Assembly (NCBI GenBank): GCA_024235715.1
Contig: JACKLW010000005.1
Coordinates: forward strand, 62,001 to 126,000
DNA from: Accumulibacter sp.
GTDB lineage: Bacteria; Pseudomonadota; Gammaproteobacteria; Burkholderiales; Rhodocyclaceae
Direction: 5' to 3'
Length of the DNA: 64,000 nt
The notes under the pieces were generated by a model. It searched no databases. It was given only the letters and a program-made list of their open reading frames with translations, and was not told where the DNA came from. Positions within the stretch are counted from its first letter, which is position 1, and each line of letters begins with the position of its first letter. The position numbers were made by a program, and so were the translations under genes. Positions 55,851-64,000 of the stretch are shown here, one piece after another.

Positions 55851-56198
55851 TCACAAGCCATCCTCGACTTCGCGGCGAAACAACTTCATCTGCTCCAGCC
55901 CGATCCCGACGACGCTACCCAGCGCGACCGAAAATGCCAGACCGCCGCCCGGCAGGTCGAGCGCCAATTGCTGCTTCACCGAGCGCAGGATACGCATTGC
56001 CAGTTGCTGTTCCGTGACGCACAGCATCACTGACTCCTTGCGCTCCAGGCCGAGGCCAAGGAAGGTCTTGCGTTCGTTGTGACGCAGGCCCTTGCCCTTG
56101 AGGATGGTAATACCGGTCGCTCCGGCCTGCTTGAGAAGATCGACGGCACGATCTTCGTCCTCGTCGGGAACGATCAGCACGACAGCAGAGAATTTCAT
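55851..56198 (-). CDS. PII-like signalling protein
   Basis: The protein has 115 aa. It resembles small PII-superfamily proteins: a beta-alpha-beta start ([21 protein letters not shown]), ITILKGKG, and a second half with AMRILRSVKQQLAL. The canonical T-loop Tyr of GlnB/GlnK is not seen, so it is an unconventional member. PII-like proteins bind nucleotides and control neighbouring transporters. The start overlaps the stop codon of the DUF1538 gene by 4 bp, showing coupling. Confidence 0.82.
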   Translation of the reverse strand: MKFSAVVLIVPDEDEDRAVDLLKQAGATGITILKGKGLRHNERKTFLGLGLERKESVMLCVTEQQLAMRILRSVKQQLALDLPGGGLAFSVALGSVVGIGLEQMKLFRREVEDGL

Positions 56199-57697
56199 GA
56201 GGCTTGCTCCTTGACGGGTTTCCTTGACTTCTGCAGCAAGGTGGCGAGGATTCCATAGGACATGACGATGATCATCGGCAACAGCGAAGCGAAGGCGATC
56301 AGCCCGAAACCGTCGATCATCGGGTCGCGGCCGGGCGTTCGTTCGGCCAGGCCGACGCCGAGCGCCGTCACCAGCGGAACCGTAACCGTCGACGTGGTCA
56401 CGCCACCACAATCGAAGGCAATCGGAATGATGAAGCGCGGCGCCAGCTTGGTCATCGCAATTACCAGCAGGTAACCAGGAATCAGCCAATAGGCGATTGG
56501 CGTGCCGTCGACGATCCGCGCGCAGCCTATGACCAGGCCAAGGCCAACACCTATCGACACCAGAGCCCGCAGAAAGAAACCCTTGAGTTGCCCCAGACTG
56601 ACTTCGTCGGCCTTGATCGACAGGGCGATCAGCGCAGGTTCCGCCATGGTCGTGGCAAATCCGATCAGGAAGCCATAGAGGTAAAGCACCCACATCGGCG
56701 AACCGTCCTGCATCAGGCCACTGGTCATTGCGTCGCCCAGCGGGAAGAGTCCGACCTGCAGCCCTTCGTCGAACAGGTAGAGACCTACCGCAACGAAGAG
56801 CATGCCCACCGCCAGTCCCTTGGGGTCGGCAAGCGGCCGCCGCAGAACGACGAAACTCGAAAACAACACCACGGCGATGATCGGCAGCAGGTTCTTGACC
56901 ATGCCCAGGAAATTGACCAGCATGGCCATCGCACCCAGGTGGTGCTGGTCATCTGTCGGCATCATCACCACGGCGACACCGGGATCGGCGGCGACGAAGA
57001 AGAGAATGCCGTAGAGCTGGATAACGATCATCGGTGCCAGAGCGCCGAAGGCGATGAGACCGAAGCCATCAAGCATCGGATTGCGGCCACGGATGGTTGC
57101 GGCCAGCCCGACGCCCATGGCGGTGAGCAGCGGCGCGGTGACCGTGGAAGCGACAACACCGCCCGAATCGAAGGCCAGACCAACCAGTTCCGGTGGCGCC
57201 AAGGCCGTCAAGGACACGACGATCAGGTAGCCGGGGATCAGGTAGAGCGCGATCGCATGCCCGAGGACGATGCGCCAGACACCGACCATCACCGCCATCC
57301 CGACGGCCAGAGCCGCCACCATGCGCAGGGTCATGGCCCCCATGCTGCCGCCCGAAACGGCCTCGGCCTTGTAGGCCACGGCCATCAATGCCGGCTCCGC
57401 GGCAACCGACGCGAAGCTGATGCAAAAGGCGAAAGCCATCAGCCACAGGAATGAGCCGCGGCGGGCGAAATCGAAAGCCATCGTCTCGCCAGCCGGAAAG
57501 ATCGCCGCGTCCAGGCCTTTGACGAACAGGGCCAGGCCAATGAGCACGGCGGCGAATCCGCCGATCAGCGCGCCAGGGCTGTCCGGCATGCGCTGGATGA
57601 AGAAGCCCTGAAAGATGGCGACGACGATCAGTGTCGGTGCCAGGTCTCGCCCCGCCTCCTGCAGAAGCTCGCGGATCAGGCGCAGCAGGGATCCCAT
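56195..57697 (-). CDS. DUF1538-family membrane transporter
   Basis: The protein has 500 aa and about 12-14 transmembrane segments. It is an internal duplication: [20 protein letters not shown] with [20 protein letters not shown] in the first half corresponds to [20 protein letters not shown] with [20 protein letters not shown] in the second. The two short [26 protein letters not shown] segments also repeat. DUF1538 proteins are thought to be transporters, but the substrate is not known to me. ATG 57697 has no clear ribosome site, so the true start may differ. It is translationally coupled to a PII-like gene. Confidence 0.88.
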   Translation of the reverse strand: MGSLLRLIRELLQEAGRDLAPTLIVVAIFQGFFIQRMPDSPGALIGGFAAVLIGLALFVKGLDAAIFPAGETMAFDFARRGSFLWLMAFAFCISFASVAAEPALMAVAYKAEAVSGGSMGAMTLRMVAALAVGMAVMVGVWRIVLGHAIALYLIPGYLIVVSLTALAPPELVGLAFDSGGVVASTVTAPLLTAMGVGLAATIRGRNPMLDGFGLIAFGALAPMIVIQLYGILFFVAADPGVAVVMMPTDDQHHLGAMAMLVNFLGMVKNLLPIIAVVLFSSFVVLRRPLADPKGLAVGMLFVAVGLYLFDEGLQVGLFPLGDAMTSGLMQDGSPMWVLYLYGFLIGFATTMAEPALIALSIKADEVSLGQLKGFFLRALVSIGVGLGLVIGCARIVDGTPIAYWLIPGYLLVIAMTKLAPRFIIPIAFDCGGVTTSTVTVPLVTALGVGLAERTPGRDPMIDGFGLIAFASLLPMIIVMSYGILATLLQKSRKPVKEQAS

Positions 57698-58096
57698 GCG
57701 CGCGCTAGCTGGCCGAGGCCGCCCAAAGAGGGCGACTCGGCGGTTGTGCAGGGTGGCGACGCAGCTTGCTCATTGGCACACGAGAAGGAAGACAAGCTTG
57801 CGGGCTATCGTCGGCATAGGGCCAGATCATGCCGCAGATCGATCGGCACGGCAAGGCGGTCGGCATGAAAAGAGGAACGCTGGCGGCGGAATCCCGTTCG
57901 CTGCGGCAAAGCCGCCATGCGCACAAGCTCCATGCCGTGATCATGACGTGCGCCAGCCTGGCCAAGCGCACCAAGGCGAAACCTGCCTGGGGTTCAATCC
58001 CCTGAGACGCGTGAGCAGGGCCCTAGAGCGGGGAAGGAGCGGCTGCCGGCGAAGCCGCTACAGGGCACAGCAATTCGCCAGGCCAGGCCGACAGAC
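57698..58096. other. 399-bp gap between divergently oriented-looking minus-strand operons
   Basis: The region separates the DUF1538 operon from the CoA-transferase gene, both on the minus strand. Apart from a possible small plus-strand coding frame (57829-58005), I see no gene. It contains a T-arm-like GGTTCAATCC, but no tRNA can be folded around it. Confidence 0.4.
57829..58005 (+). CDS. Possible small protein (58 aa), weakly supported
   Basis: An ATG-initiated frame of 58 codons shows G/C-rich third positions and a basic product with several His and Lys (RHAHKLHAVIMTCASLAKRT). There is no clear ribosome-binding site and no recognised family. It may be a chance frame in high-GC DNA or a remnant of a larger gene. 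Confidence 0.25.
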   Translation: MPQIDRHGKAVGMKRGTLAAESRSLRQSRHAHKLHAVIMTCASLAKRTKAKPAWGSIP

Positions 58097-60100
58097 TCAT
58101 GACGGGCGGAAATGACCGTGCGCCTCGGCCTCACTGGCGAAGACATGTGCGGGCACCTGCCGCTTTTCAAGCTCCTCGGCCAGCTTCATGCGCAGGAAAG
58201 TACTCGAGGTGTAGCGGGTGACATCGTTGTAATACCGATCCATCAGGCGCTTGACCATGCCGATGTAGTCGTCGACCAGTTCCGGCACGATCGAGAAACG
58301 GTCATAGTTGACGACGGCATTGACCTTGTGACCGAGCGGTGACAGCCGGCTTTCGACGGCTTGCCGAATGTCCTCGATGTCCGCTGCGCTGCGCACGTCG
58401 AGGCCCGCAAAATCGATGAAGAACAGGTTCTTGTCGGCGTCATACGACAGGCGCTCGCTCATCGGCATGCCGAGCAGTTGCTGGCGAAGTTTCATCGGGT
58501 CGTCGCTGAAGATACGCGCATCCATCAGGGCCGGTGCCCGGTGCATCACCGGCGTGAAGTCCATCCGCTCGAGAATGTCCTTCTGCAGGTCTACGCCCGG
58601 CGCGATCTCGACCAGTTCGAGCCCTTCGGCACACAGGCGAAAGACGCAGCGCTCGGTGATGTAGAGCACCGTCTTCTCCCACTTGACGGCCTGCCCGCCG
58701 CTGAACGTGCGGTGCTCGACCGCCTCGACGAACTTCTTCGCCGTGCCGTCTTCGAGAATGTTCAGCTTGCCGCTTTCGACGCTCAACCGCAGCTTGCCAG
58801 CGGTAAAGGTACCGACGAAGACGACCTTCTTGGCATTCTGCGAGATATCGATGAAACCACCGGCACCGGCCAGGCGTGGCCCGAACTTGGAGACGTTCAG
58901 GTTGCCTTCGCGGTCGGCCTGCGCCAGGCCAAGGAAAGCGATATCGATGCCACCGCCATCGTAAAAGTCGAACTGGCTGGGCTGATCGATGATCGCCTGG
59001 GCATTGGTCGCCGCTCCGAAGCTGAGCCCGCCGGCGGGAATTCCGCCGATCACTCCGGGTTCGGCGGTCAGCGTCAGGAGGTCGATGACCTGTTCCTCGG
59101 CGGCAACGTTGGCGACCCCTTCCGGCATGCCGATGCCCAGGTTCACCACCGCGTTGGTGCGCAGTTCGAGCGCCGCACGGCGGGCGATGATCTTGCGCTC
59201 GCTCATCGGCATCGTCTCGATCGCCGACATCGGCACCTTGATCTCGCCGGCGAAGGCCGGGCTGTAGTGCTCGACGAAGGTCTGCATGTGGTACTCGGGC
59301 TTCTCGGCGACCACCACGCAGTCGACCAGAATGCCGGGCACCTTCACCTGCCGCGGGTTCAGGGTGCCACGCTCGGCTACTCGCTCGACCTGCGCGATGA
59401 CGATCCCGCCCGAATTGCGGGCGGCCATGGCAATGGCCTGCGCTTCCAGCGTCAGCGCCTCACGTTCCATGCTGATGTTGCCATCGGGGTCGGCGGTGGT
59501 GCCGCGAATGATGCCCACGTGGATTGGAAAACACTTGTAGAACAGGTACTCCTCTCCGTCGATCTCCATCAGGCGAACGATGTCCACGGTCGTCTTGTCG
59601 TTCAGCTTGCCACCACCGAAACGCGGGTCGACGAAAGTGCCGAGGCCGACGCGGGTGATCGTGCCGGGCTTGCCTGCCGCGATGTCGCGAAACATGTGCG
59701 TGATTACACCCTGTGGCAGGTTGTAGGCTTCGATACGATTGGATACCGCAAGCTGCTGCACTTTTGGAACCAGCCCCCAATGCCCCCCGACAACCCGCTT
59801 GAGCAAACCATCGTGGCCGAAATGGTTGAGACCCCGCTCCTTGCCGTCGCCCTGTCCGGCCGCATAGAAAAGCGTCAGGTCGCGCGGACTGCCCAAGCCG
59901 GCGACGTCGCTTGCGGCAGCCTCGAGAAAACGCTCCTCGAGGGCCACGGCGATGTTCTCGGCAAAACCGATGCCGACGAAACCGCCTGTGGCAACGGTAT
60001 CGCCGTCATTGATCAGGCGGACTGCGGCACGGGCCGAGACGACCTTGCCGGTATCGGAAACCCGCAACGAGGCGGCCATGGGGTGACGGTCAAGCGGCAT
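58097..60100 (-). CDS. Acyl-CoA:acetate/3-ketoacid CoA-transferase with C-terminal extension
   Basis: The protein has 667 aa. Residues 15-520 are a fused alpha-beta family I CoA-transferase like YdiF or propionate CoA-transferase, with [31 protein letters not shown] and the catalytic Glu347 in AEPGVIGG. It would exchange CoA between acyl-CoA and carboxylates such as acetate or propionate. Residues from about 525 form an extra domain of about 140 residues not found in classical enzymes ([40 protein letters not shown]). ATG 60100 follows CAGGAGATCCATC. It may share a transcript with the TPR gene 91 bp upstream. Confidence 0.9.
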   Translation of the reverse strand: MPLDRHPMAASLRVSDTGKVVSARAAVRLINDGDTVATGGFVGIGFAENIAVALEERFLEAAASDVAGLGSPRDLTLFYAAGQGDGKERGLNHFGHDGLLKRVVGGHWGLVPKVQQLAVSNRIEAYNLPQGVITHMFRDIAAGKPGTITRVGLGTFVDPRFGGGKLNDKTTVDIVRLMEIDGEEYLFYKCFPIHVGIIRGTTADPDGNISMEREALTLEAQAIAMAARNSGGIVIAQVERVAERGTLNPRQVKVPGILVDCVVVAEKPEYHMQTFVEHYSPAFAGEIKVPMSAIETMPMSERKIIARRAALELRTNAVVNLGIGMPEGVANVAAEEQVIDLLTLTAEPGVIGGIPAGGLSFGAATNAQAIIDQPSQFDFYDGGGIDIAFLGLAQADREGNLNVSKFGPRLAGAGGFIDISQNAKKVVFVGTFTAGKLRLSVESGKLNILEDGTAKKFVEAVEHRTFSGGQAVKWEKTVLYITERCVFRLCAEGLELVEIAPGVDLQKDILERMDFTPVMHRAPALMDARIFSDDPMKLRQQLLGMPMSERLSYDADKNLFFIDFAGLDVRSAADIEDIRQAVESRLSPLGHKVNAVVNYDRFSIVPELVDDYIGMVKRLMDRYYNDVTRYTSSTFLRMKLAEELEKRQVPAHVFASEAEAHGHFRPS

Positions 60101-60191
60101 GATGGATCTCCTGTGCCAAACGGGCTCCCGGCGGCCAGGAAGGTCGTCGGGCCGGATGATGTGGATGTGATGATCATACAACAGCGCTGCA

Positions 60192-60851
60192 TCAGCGATG
60201 GGAGGTGGCCGAACAGCCGATGTCGGGGATCAGCTGACCAAGATCGTCCTGGCGCCCGACGTCGCGCACTAGCCTGGCAGCCAGGCTGGCGTCGAAGCTG
60301 GCCAGACGTTCGACAACCTCCGCGACGTGTTGGGGGCGCCCCGCACGATGACAGGCCATTCCCCACAGATAGCAGGCTTCGCCGTGCATCGGCTGCAGTG
60401 CCGCCGTTCGGGCAAAAGCCTCGGCGGCGGCCGCATGTTCGCCAAGGCGTGCCCTCGCCAGACCTATTCCGTACCACGCGCAGTCGAGCGCCGGCTTGCG
60501 GCGAAGTGCTTCCGAAAATGCGGCAATCGCCGCTTCCGGGCGGCCCGCCTGCTCGAGGACGAAACCGTGGTTGTAATGCGTGTCGGCATCGTCCGGCGCC
60601 AGGCGCAGACTTTCGACGAACCATTTCTCCGCCTCTGCATAGCGTTTCTTCTCTGCGGCGATGCAGGCCAGCTGGCGCGCCGACCGCAGATCGTCTGGCC
60701 GCATGCGATAGGCGGTGAGATACTCGGCAAAAGCCCTGTCGTCGTGGCCTAGGAGGCGCCACAGCCAGGCCCGGACATGATGTCTCCGATACGCGAAACC
60801 CGTTGCACAAACCACCGAACCTGGGCCGAGAAGACGGCGCGAAGATACCAT
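60192..60851 (-). CDS. TPR-repeat protein
   Basis: The protein has 219 aa. At least three tetratricopeptide repeats are visible (about 35-175), with the helical units [40 protein letters not shown] and [20 protein letters not shown]. It is a protein-protein interaction scaffold. There is no signal peptide. Its start codon overlaps that of the divergent small membrane protein: the ATGs share a CATG. AGGGTGGCTC precedes it. It may be co-transcribed with the CoA-transferase gene. Confidence 0.85.
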   Translation of the reverse strand: MVSSRRLLGPGSVVCATGFAYRRHHVRAWLWRLLGHDDRAFAEYLTAYRMRPDDLRSARQLACIAAEKKRYAEAEKWFVESLRLAPDDADTHYNHGFVLEQAGRPEAAIAAFSEALRRKPALDCAWYGIGLARARLGEHAAAAEAFARTAALQPMHGEACYLWGMACHRAGRPQHVAEVVERLASFDASLAARLVRDVGRQDDLGQLIPDIGCSATSHR

Positions 60852-61155
60852 GAGCCACCCTGATCTGTTTATTGTCTCCCTGCTGCGCACGCTGGTCGAA
60901 GTCGCCCTGCTCTCGCTGCTCGGGCAAGGCGCCGTCGGCCTGCTGTCCGGCGCGAGACGCGCCGGCAACCCCGTCTACCTGCTGTTCCAGATCGTTACCC
61001 GCCCGGCCGTCCGCCTTTGTCGCTGGCTGACGCCGAAGGCGATCGTCGACCGCCACCTCCCCGTTGTCAGCTTCTTCCTGATGTTCTGGCTGTGGATCGT
61101 GCTTGCCTACGTCAAGCGGGCACTCTGCGAAGCGCACGGACTGACCGGCTGCTGA
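60850..61155 (+). CDS. Small membrane protein (101 aa), function unknown
   Basis: The protein has two hydrophobic segments (about 7-33 and 70-90), with a basic loop between them. No family is recognised. Its ATG shares two bases with the ATG of the divergent TPR gene (CATG at 60849-60852). A weak purine-rich site (GCGAAGATACC) lies upstream. The clean frame with two plausible helices supports a real membrane protein. Confidence 0.68.
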   Translation: MSHPDLFIVSLLRTLVEVALLSLLGQGAVGLLSGARRAGNPVYLLFQIVTRPAVRLCRWLTPKAIVDRHLPVVSFFLMFWLWIVLAYVKRALCEAHGLTGC

Positions 61156-61246
61156 GGCCGGCGGGCCAGCGCCCCCTGCCGCATCGTCCGTCACGCGGCG
61201 CAGCCGCTCGCCGCGTCGCGGCCATCAGCGGGCGCGCCGCCGTGAG

Positions 61247-62062
61247 TCAGTTCTCCCACACTGGCTGGCTGAAGCGCCGCCGCTTGTCGTCCGGGATAGG
61301 CTCGATCTTCAGGCGATTGTACTGGTCGGCAATGCGCTGATAGGTACCATCGGCCTTGATCTCCTCCAGGGCCTTCTGCCACCTTTCGGCCTCGGCATCG
61401 GGCAGGTCCTTCGAGCCGGCGAGGTAAATCTCGCTCTTGCGCACGATCTCGCCGAAGTTGAGTGCCTCGAGGTTGCCGCCGACCTCGTGCATGCCGTAGA
61501 TGATCATCAGGCGTGGCGCCAGCCAGGCGTCGAGCCGCCGTTGCTTTATCAGCCGCGCGTTCATCCACTCTTCATGATGTGGCCGGATGCGCGTGAAGCC
61601 ACGCTCCTCGAGCAGCGCTTCGGCGCCGGAGTTGCTGAGCACGCCGATAGGACGATCCTTGACCTTGTCGAGGCTCGACACATCCACGCCGGCACCGCCG
61701 ACGACAACCAGATCATCGGTGTAAAGCTTCGCCAGCCAGCGGTACCTGTCTTCCCGCTCGGGACTTCGCGTCAGAGCGAGAATGCCGATGTTCGGCTGCG
61801 TCTGCGCGACGCGCTGCGCCTCTTGCCAGGGCATGAACTCGATGATCCCGTCATGACCGACGCGCTTGGCCATCTCGAGCACCAGCTCATAGACGAAACC
61901 CTGCTTGACGCCAGGCGTTTCGCCGACGCTGACCGGCGGTATCTGGAAGGTGTAGGGCGGCAGCTCCGCAGCCAGCAGACGAAGCTCCTTCGCCCGCTCT
62001 CTTGCGCCCAGGTGCGGCGCCCACGCCAGCAGCGCGGCGAGGAAAACGATCAGGATGCGCAC
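61247..62062 (-). CDS. Periplasmic solute-binding protein, family 3 type
   Basis: The protein has 271 aa. A signal peptide (about 1-20) leads into a bilobed binding domain: LRLLAAELPPYTFQ, GFVYELVLEMAKRVG, GILALTRSPEREDRYRWLAKLYTDDLVVV and DRPIGVLSNSGAEALL, the usual pattern of amino-acid-type ABC binding proteins. The GTG at 62062 is chosen because GAGGAGTGGGTCC lies just before it and the signal peptide begins there. It starts 11 bp after the stop of a GntP permease, so the two form an operon, although GntP proteins do not normally need a binding protein. Confidence 0.85.
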   Translation of the reverse strand: MRILIVFLAALLAWAPHLGARERAKELRLLAAELPPYTFQIPPVSVGETPGVKQGFVYELVLEMAKRVGHDGIIEFMPWQEAQRVAQTQPNIGILALTRSPEREDRYRWLAKLYTDDLVVVGGAGVDVSSLDKVKDRPIGVLSNSGAEALLEERGFTRIRPHHEEWMNARLIKQRRLDAWLAPRLMIIYGMHEVGGNLEALNFGEIVRKSEIYLAGSKDLPDAEAERWQKALEEIKADGTYQRIADQYNRLKIEPIPDDKRRRFSQPVWEN

Positions 62063-62073
62063 GGACCCACTCC

Positions 62074-63489
62074 TCAGAAAGTGCCGAACATGCTCCAGAG
62101 TATGATCACCGCCAGCAACGAACTCAGCGGGAAGACGACCGAAACCATGAAGATGTCGAAGTAGGACTGCTTGTGGTTCATCTGGCAGATGGCCAGCAGG
62201 GTGATCACCGCACCGCTGTGCGGCAGCGCGTCGAGACCTCCTGAGGCGAGAGTCGCGACACGATGCAGGATCTGCGGGTCGATGCCGGCCGCCTGCGCCA
62301 GGTCGAAGTAAGTCTGCCCGACGGCCTGCAGCGCAATGCTCATGCCGCCGGACGACGAGCCGGTAATACCGGCGAGGACGTTTACCACCACCGCCAGACC
62401 GATTACCGGGTTGTCGGTCAGCGTCATCAGCCAGTCCCTGACGATCAGGAAGGAGGCCAGACTGGCGATCACCGCACCGTAGGCGACCTCGGAACCGACG
62501 TTGAGGATCGGCAGCATCGAGCCGAGCGCACCATCGGTCACTGACTGGCGAACGTTCTTGAAGCGCTTCCACGTCAGGCCGATCAGAACGACGCACGCAA
62601 TCAACATTGCCAGGATGATCGACCAGATGCCACCGACAGCCGAAACCGTCGTTTTGCCGTACTTGGGCAGCGCCAGATAGTCGGTATCCATTGACGGAAC
62701 GACGTACTTGCTGAACACGAAGTTGAGCGCCAGCACCAGCAGGACCGGGATGATCGCCACCGCGAAGGTAGGCATGTGACCCGCCGGCGCGGGCGTCGTA
62801 TCGGTGGCCGTCGTCTCGTACCCGCGGTGGTCGCCGTAGCCCTCACCGGCAAGGCGCGCACGCCGCGCGCGAAACATCAGCCAGGCACTGCCGCAACCGA
62901 ACATCACCAGTGCGGCGACGACGCCCAGACCGGGAGCAGCAAAGGTGTCGGTGTGAAAGTAAGGGATCGGGATGGCGTTCTGGATGGCCGGCGAGCCCGG
63001 CAACGCCGTCATCGTGAAGGTAAACGAGCCGAGCGCGATGGCCGCCGGGATCAGTCGTTTCGGCAGATTTCCTTCGCGGAACATCTGCATGGCGACGGGG
63101 AACACGGCAAAGGCGACGACGAAAAGCGACACCCCACCGTAGGTGAGGACACCGCAAGCGAGGATGATGGCGATGATCGCCCGTTCCTTGCCGGTCCACT
63201 CGACGATCTTGTGGGCGATGGTCTGCGCGCAACCCGAGTCGTCCATCAGCTTGCCGAAAACGGCACCCAACAGGAACAGCGGGAAGAACTTGATCAGGTA
63301 GTTGCCCAGTGCGGGCATGAAGACCTGCGTGTAGGTCGCGATGAGCGGCGCGTCGAGCCCGCCGAAGAGCAAGCCGACCATGGCACAGATCGGCGCAATG
63401 ACGATCACGTTCCAGCCCCGATAGGCTAGAGCGATCAGCAGCGCCAGCGATAATACAATCCCCAGAATACCGAACACAGGCACCTCCAT
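62074..63489 (-). CDS. GntP-family permease
   Basis: The protein has 471 aa with 12 or more transmembrane segments. It resembles gluconate:H+ symporters: GKLMDDSGCAQTIAHKIVEW, LTYGGVSLFVVAFAVFPVA, TMTALPGSPAIQN and NVLAGITGSSSGGMSIALQ are family landmarks. The substrate may be gluconate or another hydroxy acid. ATG 63489 begins MEVPVFGILGI. It is followed by a solute-binding protein gene 11 bp downstream. Confidence 0.92.
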   Translation of the reverse strand: MEVPVFGILGIVLSLALLIALAYRGWNVIVIAPICAMVGLLFGGLDAPLIATYTQVFMPALGNYLIKFFPLFLLGAVFGKLMDDSGCAQTIAHKIVEWTGKERAIIAIILACGVLTYGGVSLFVVAFAVFPVAMQMFREGNLPKRLIPAAIALGSFTFTMTALPGSPAIQNAIPIPYFHTDTFAAPGLGVVAALVMFGCGSAWLMFRARRARLAGEGYGDHRGYETTATDTTPAPAGHMPTFAVAIIPVLLVLALNFVFSKYVVPSMDTDYLALPKYGKTTVSAVGGIWSIILAMLIACVVLIGLTWKRFKNVRQSVTDGALGSMLPILNVGSEVAYGAVIASLASFLIVRDWLMTLTDNPVIGLAVVVNVLAGITGSSSGGMSIALQAVGQTYFDLAQAAGIDPQILHRVATLASGGLDALPHSGAVITLLAICQMNHKQSYFDIFMVSVVFPLSSLLAVIILWSMFGTF

Positions 63490-63680
63490 AGTGTGATTGT
63501 CGGACGCCCCAGCACTGCTGGCGCGAGTATCTACCCATGTTGCACGGTTAGTCAATCGGAATTTCTCGCCCGCCTCCACACAGTCAATCAAGTGCCCGAG
63601 AACGGCGGCGGCGACCGGCAGCGCTCCACTCTCGTACGGGAAACTGCCGAGCCGTTGCGCTGGCCCAGCGCTTGCGACAA

Positions 63681-63706
63681 GATAGGCTTTCCGGATAGGC
63701 TTTCCG
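63681..63706. repeat. Perfect 13-bp tandem duplication
   Basis: GATAGGCTTTCCG occurs twice in direct succession in the divergent gap between the GntP permease and the DOMON-like gene. It may be a slippage product or paired binding half-sites. Confidence 0.6.
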
Positions 63707-63765
63707 CGATCATCGACGCGCCGGCAGCTTCGCCGGACAAGACTGCCCCTCCTTCACCTTCCGCC

Positions 63766-64000
63766 ATGTTCCCGAGCGAATTCAGACTGAAGCTGCACCC
63801 GCATCCCGCAACGCCGGCGCCGCTGGTGCGCAGCATCGACGTCCATGCCGAACGCCGTGCCGACGGTCGTCTCGAACTCGCCTGGTGCCTGCGCGGCGAC
63901 ATGGCACGCTTGCTGATTCCCGAGCCAGGAATGCCGGGCTGCGCCGACGGGCTATGGGAACACACCTGTTTCGAGGCATTCGTCGGCGTTCGCGGTGACG
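63766..64000 (+). CDS. DOMON-like domain protein, N-terminal part (truncated by window end)
   Basis: The visible 78 residues begin MFPSEFRLKLHPHP and contain RLELAWCLRGDMARLLIPEP and DGLWEHTCFEAFVG, the pattern of DOMON-like proteins common in proteobacteria. DOMON domains bind haem or sugars; the role of this branch is not known to me. The frame is open at the right window edge. ATG 63766 is the only good start. Confidence 0.78.
   Translation, partial: MFPSEFRLKLHPHPATPAPLVRSIDVHAERRADGRLELAWCLRGDMARLLIPEPGMPGCADGLWEHTCFEAFVGVRGD

Noticed and set aside
57985-58010. T-arm-like GGTTCAATCC suggesting a tRNA
   Set aside because: No matching acceptor stem, D-arm or anticodon arm could be placed at the right distance; the T-stem itself needs two G-T pairs.
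58361-60718. Plus-strand open frame of 785 codons
   Set aside because: It is antisense to the CoA-transferase and TPR genes, both with recognisable motifs.
1-64000. CRISPR array, prophage or insertion sequence
   Set aside because: No regularly spaced repeats, integrase, transposase or terminal inverted repeats were recognised.

Overview
The window is a dense, high-GC bacterial chromosome segment with no rRNA, tRNA, CRISPR array, phage or insertion sequence that I can recognise. The gene content suggests a betaproteobacterium, most likely Rhodocyclales and possibly a polyphosphate-accumulating 'Candidatus Accumulibacter'-like organism. The grounds are an EFDD-type relA, prfB followed closely by lysS, an RpfE-like gene overlapping recJ, zapE near queD, and several polyphosphate genes. 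This assignment is inference, not proof.

Layout. 1-3365: c-di-GMP genes, namely a truncated EAL protein, a soluble GGDEF protein and a PAS-GGDEF-hemerythrin protein. 3505-6062: two kinases of the aminoglycoside-phosphotransferase fold. 6612-12850: an unknown small protein, a CYTH-CHAD protein, a methyltransferase, an EcsC-like protein, a membrane GGDEF protein with a degenerate active site, and an ECHDC3-like enoyl-CoA hydratase homologue. 12902-17903 (minus): ppx followed by a four-gene Mla/MCE-type lipid transporter. 18117-22649: ppk1, divergent from ppx, then relA. 22716-32062: EamA transporter, mtfA, pirin, secreted carbonic anhydrase, panE, a YejM-like sulfatase, sodC and two hydrolases. 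32657-39588: an unknown small protein, comEC, a chemoreceptor, lolD and lolC/E. 39734-48692: RpfE-like gene, recJ, mgtE, prfB with its programmed frameshift, an Ivy-like gene, lysS and a stand-alone MnmC FAD domain. 49020-52940: an SH3b protein, a decayed CoA-disulfide-reductase/rhodanese gene, metY, and a PAS protein with a degenerate GGDEF domain. 53008-57697 (minus): zapE, queD, and a DUF1538 / PII-like / CBS / unknown operon. 58097-64000: CoA-transferase with a C-terminal extension, a TPR protein, a small membrane protein, a GntP permease with a binding protein, and the start of a DOMON-like gene.

How the genes fit together. Polyphosphate synthesis (ppk1), hydrolysis (ppx) and a CHAD protein lie within about 13 kb of relA, whose product (p)ppGpp inhibits PPX in E. 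coli. ppx heads an apparent operon with an MCE-type envelope lipid transporter. Five proteins belong to c-di-GMP families (one EAL, four GGDEF). Two of the GGDEF domains have lost the active-site motif but keep the RxxD inhibitory-site motif, which would suit a receptor role. Envelope and stress genes (Lol, YejM-like, SodC, carbonic anhydrase, Ivy-like, SH3b) fill much of the rest. Most of this is ordinary core and shell genome. The least explained parts are the ppx-MCE linkage, the DUF1538/PII/CBS operon, the CoA-transferase extension, the perfect inverted repeat beside the degenerate GGDEF gene at 52 kb, and the decaying locus at 49.6-50.6 kb.
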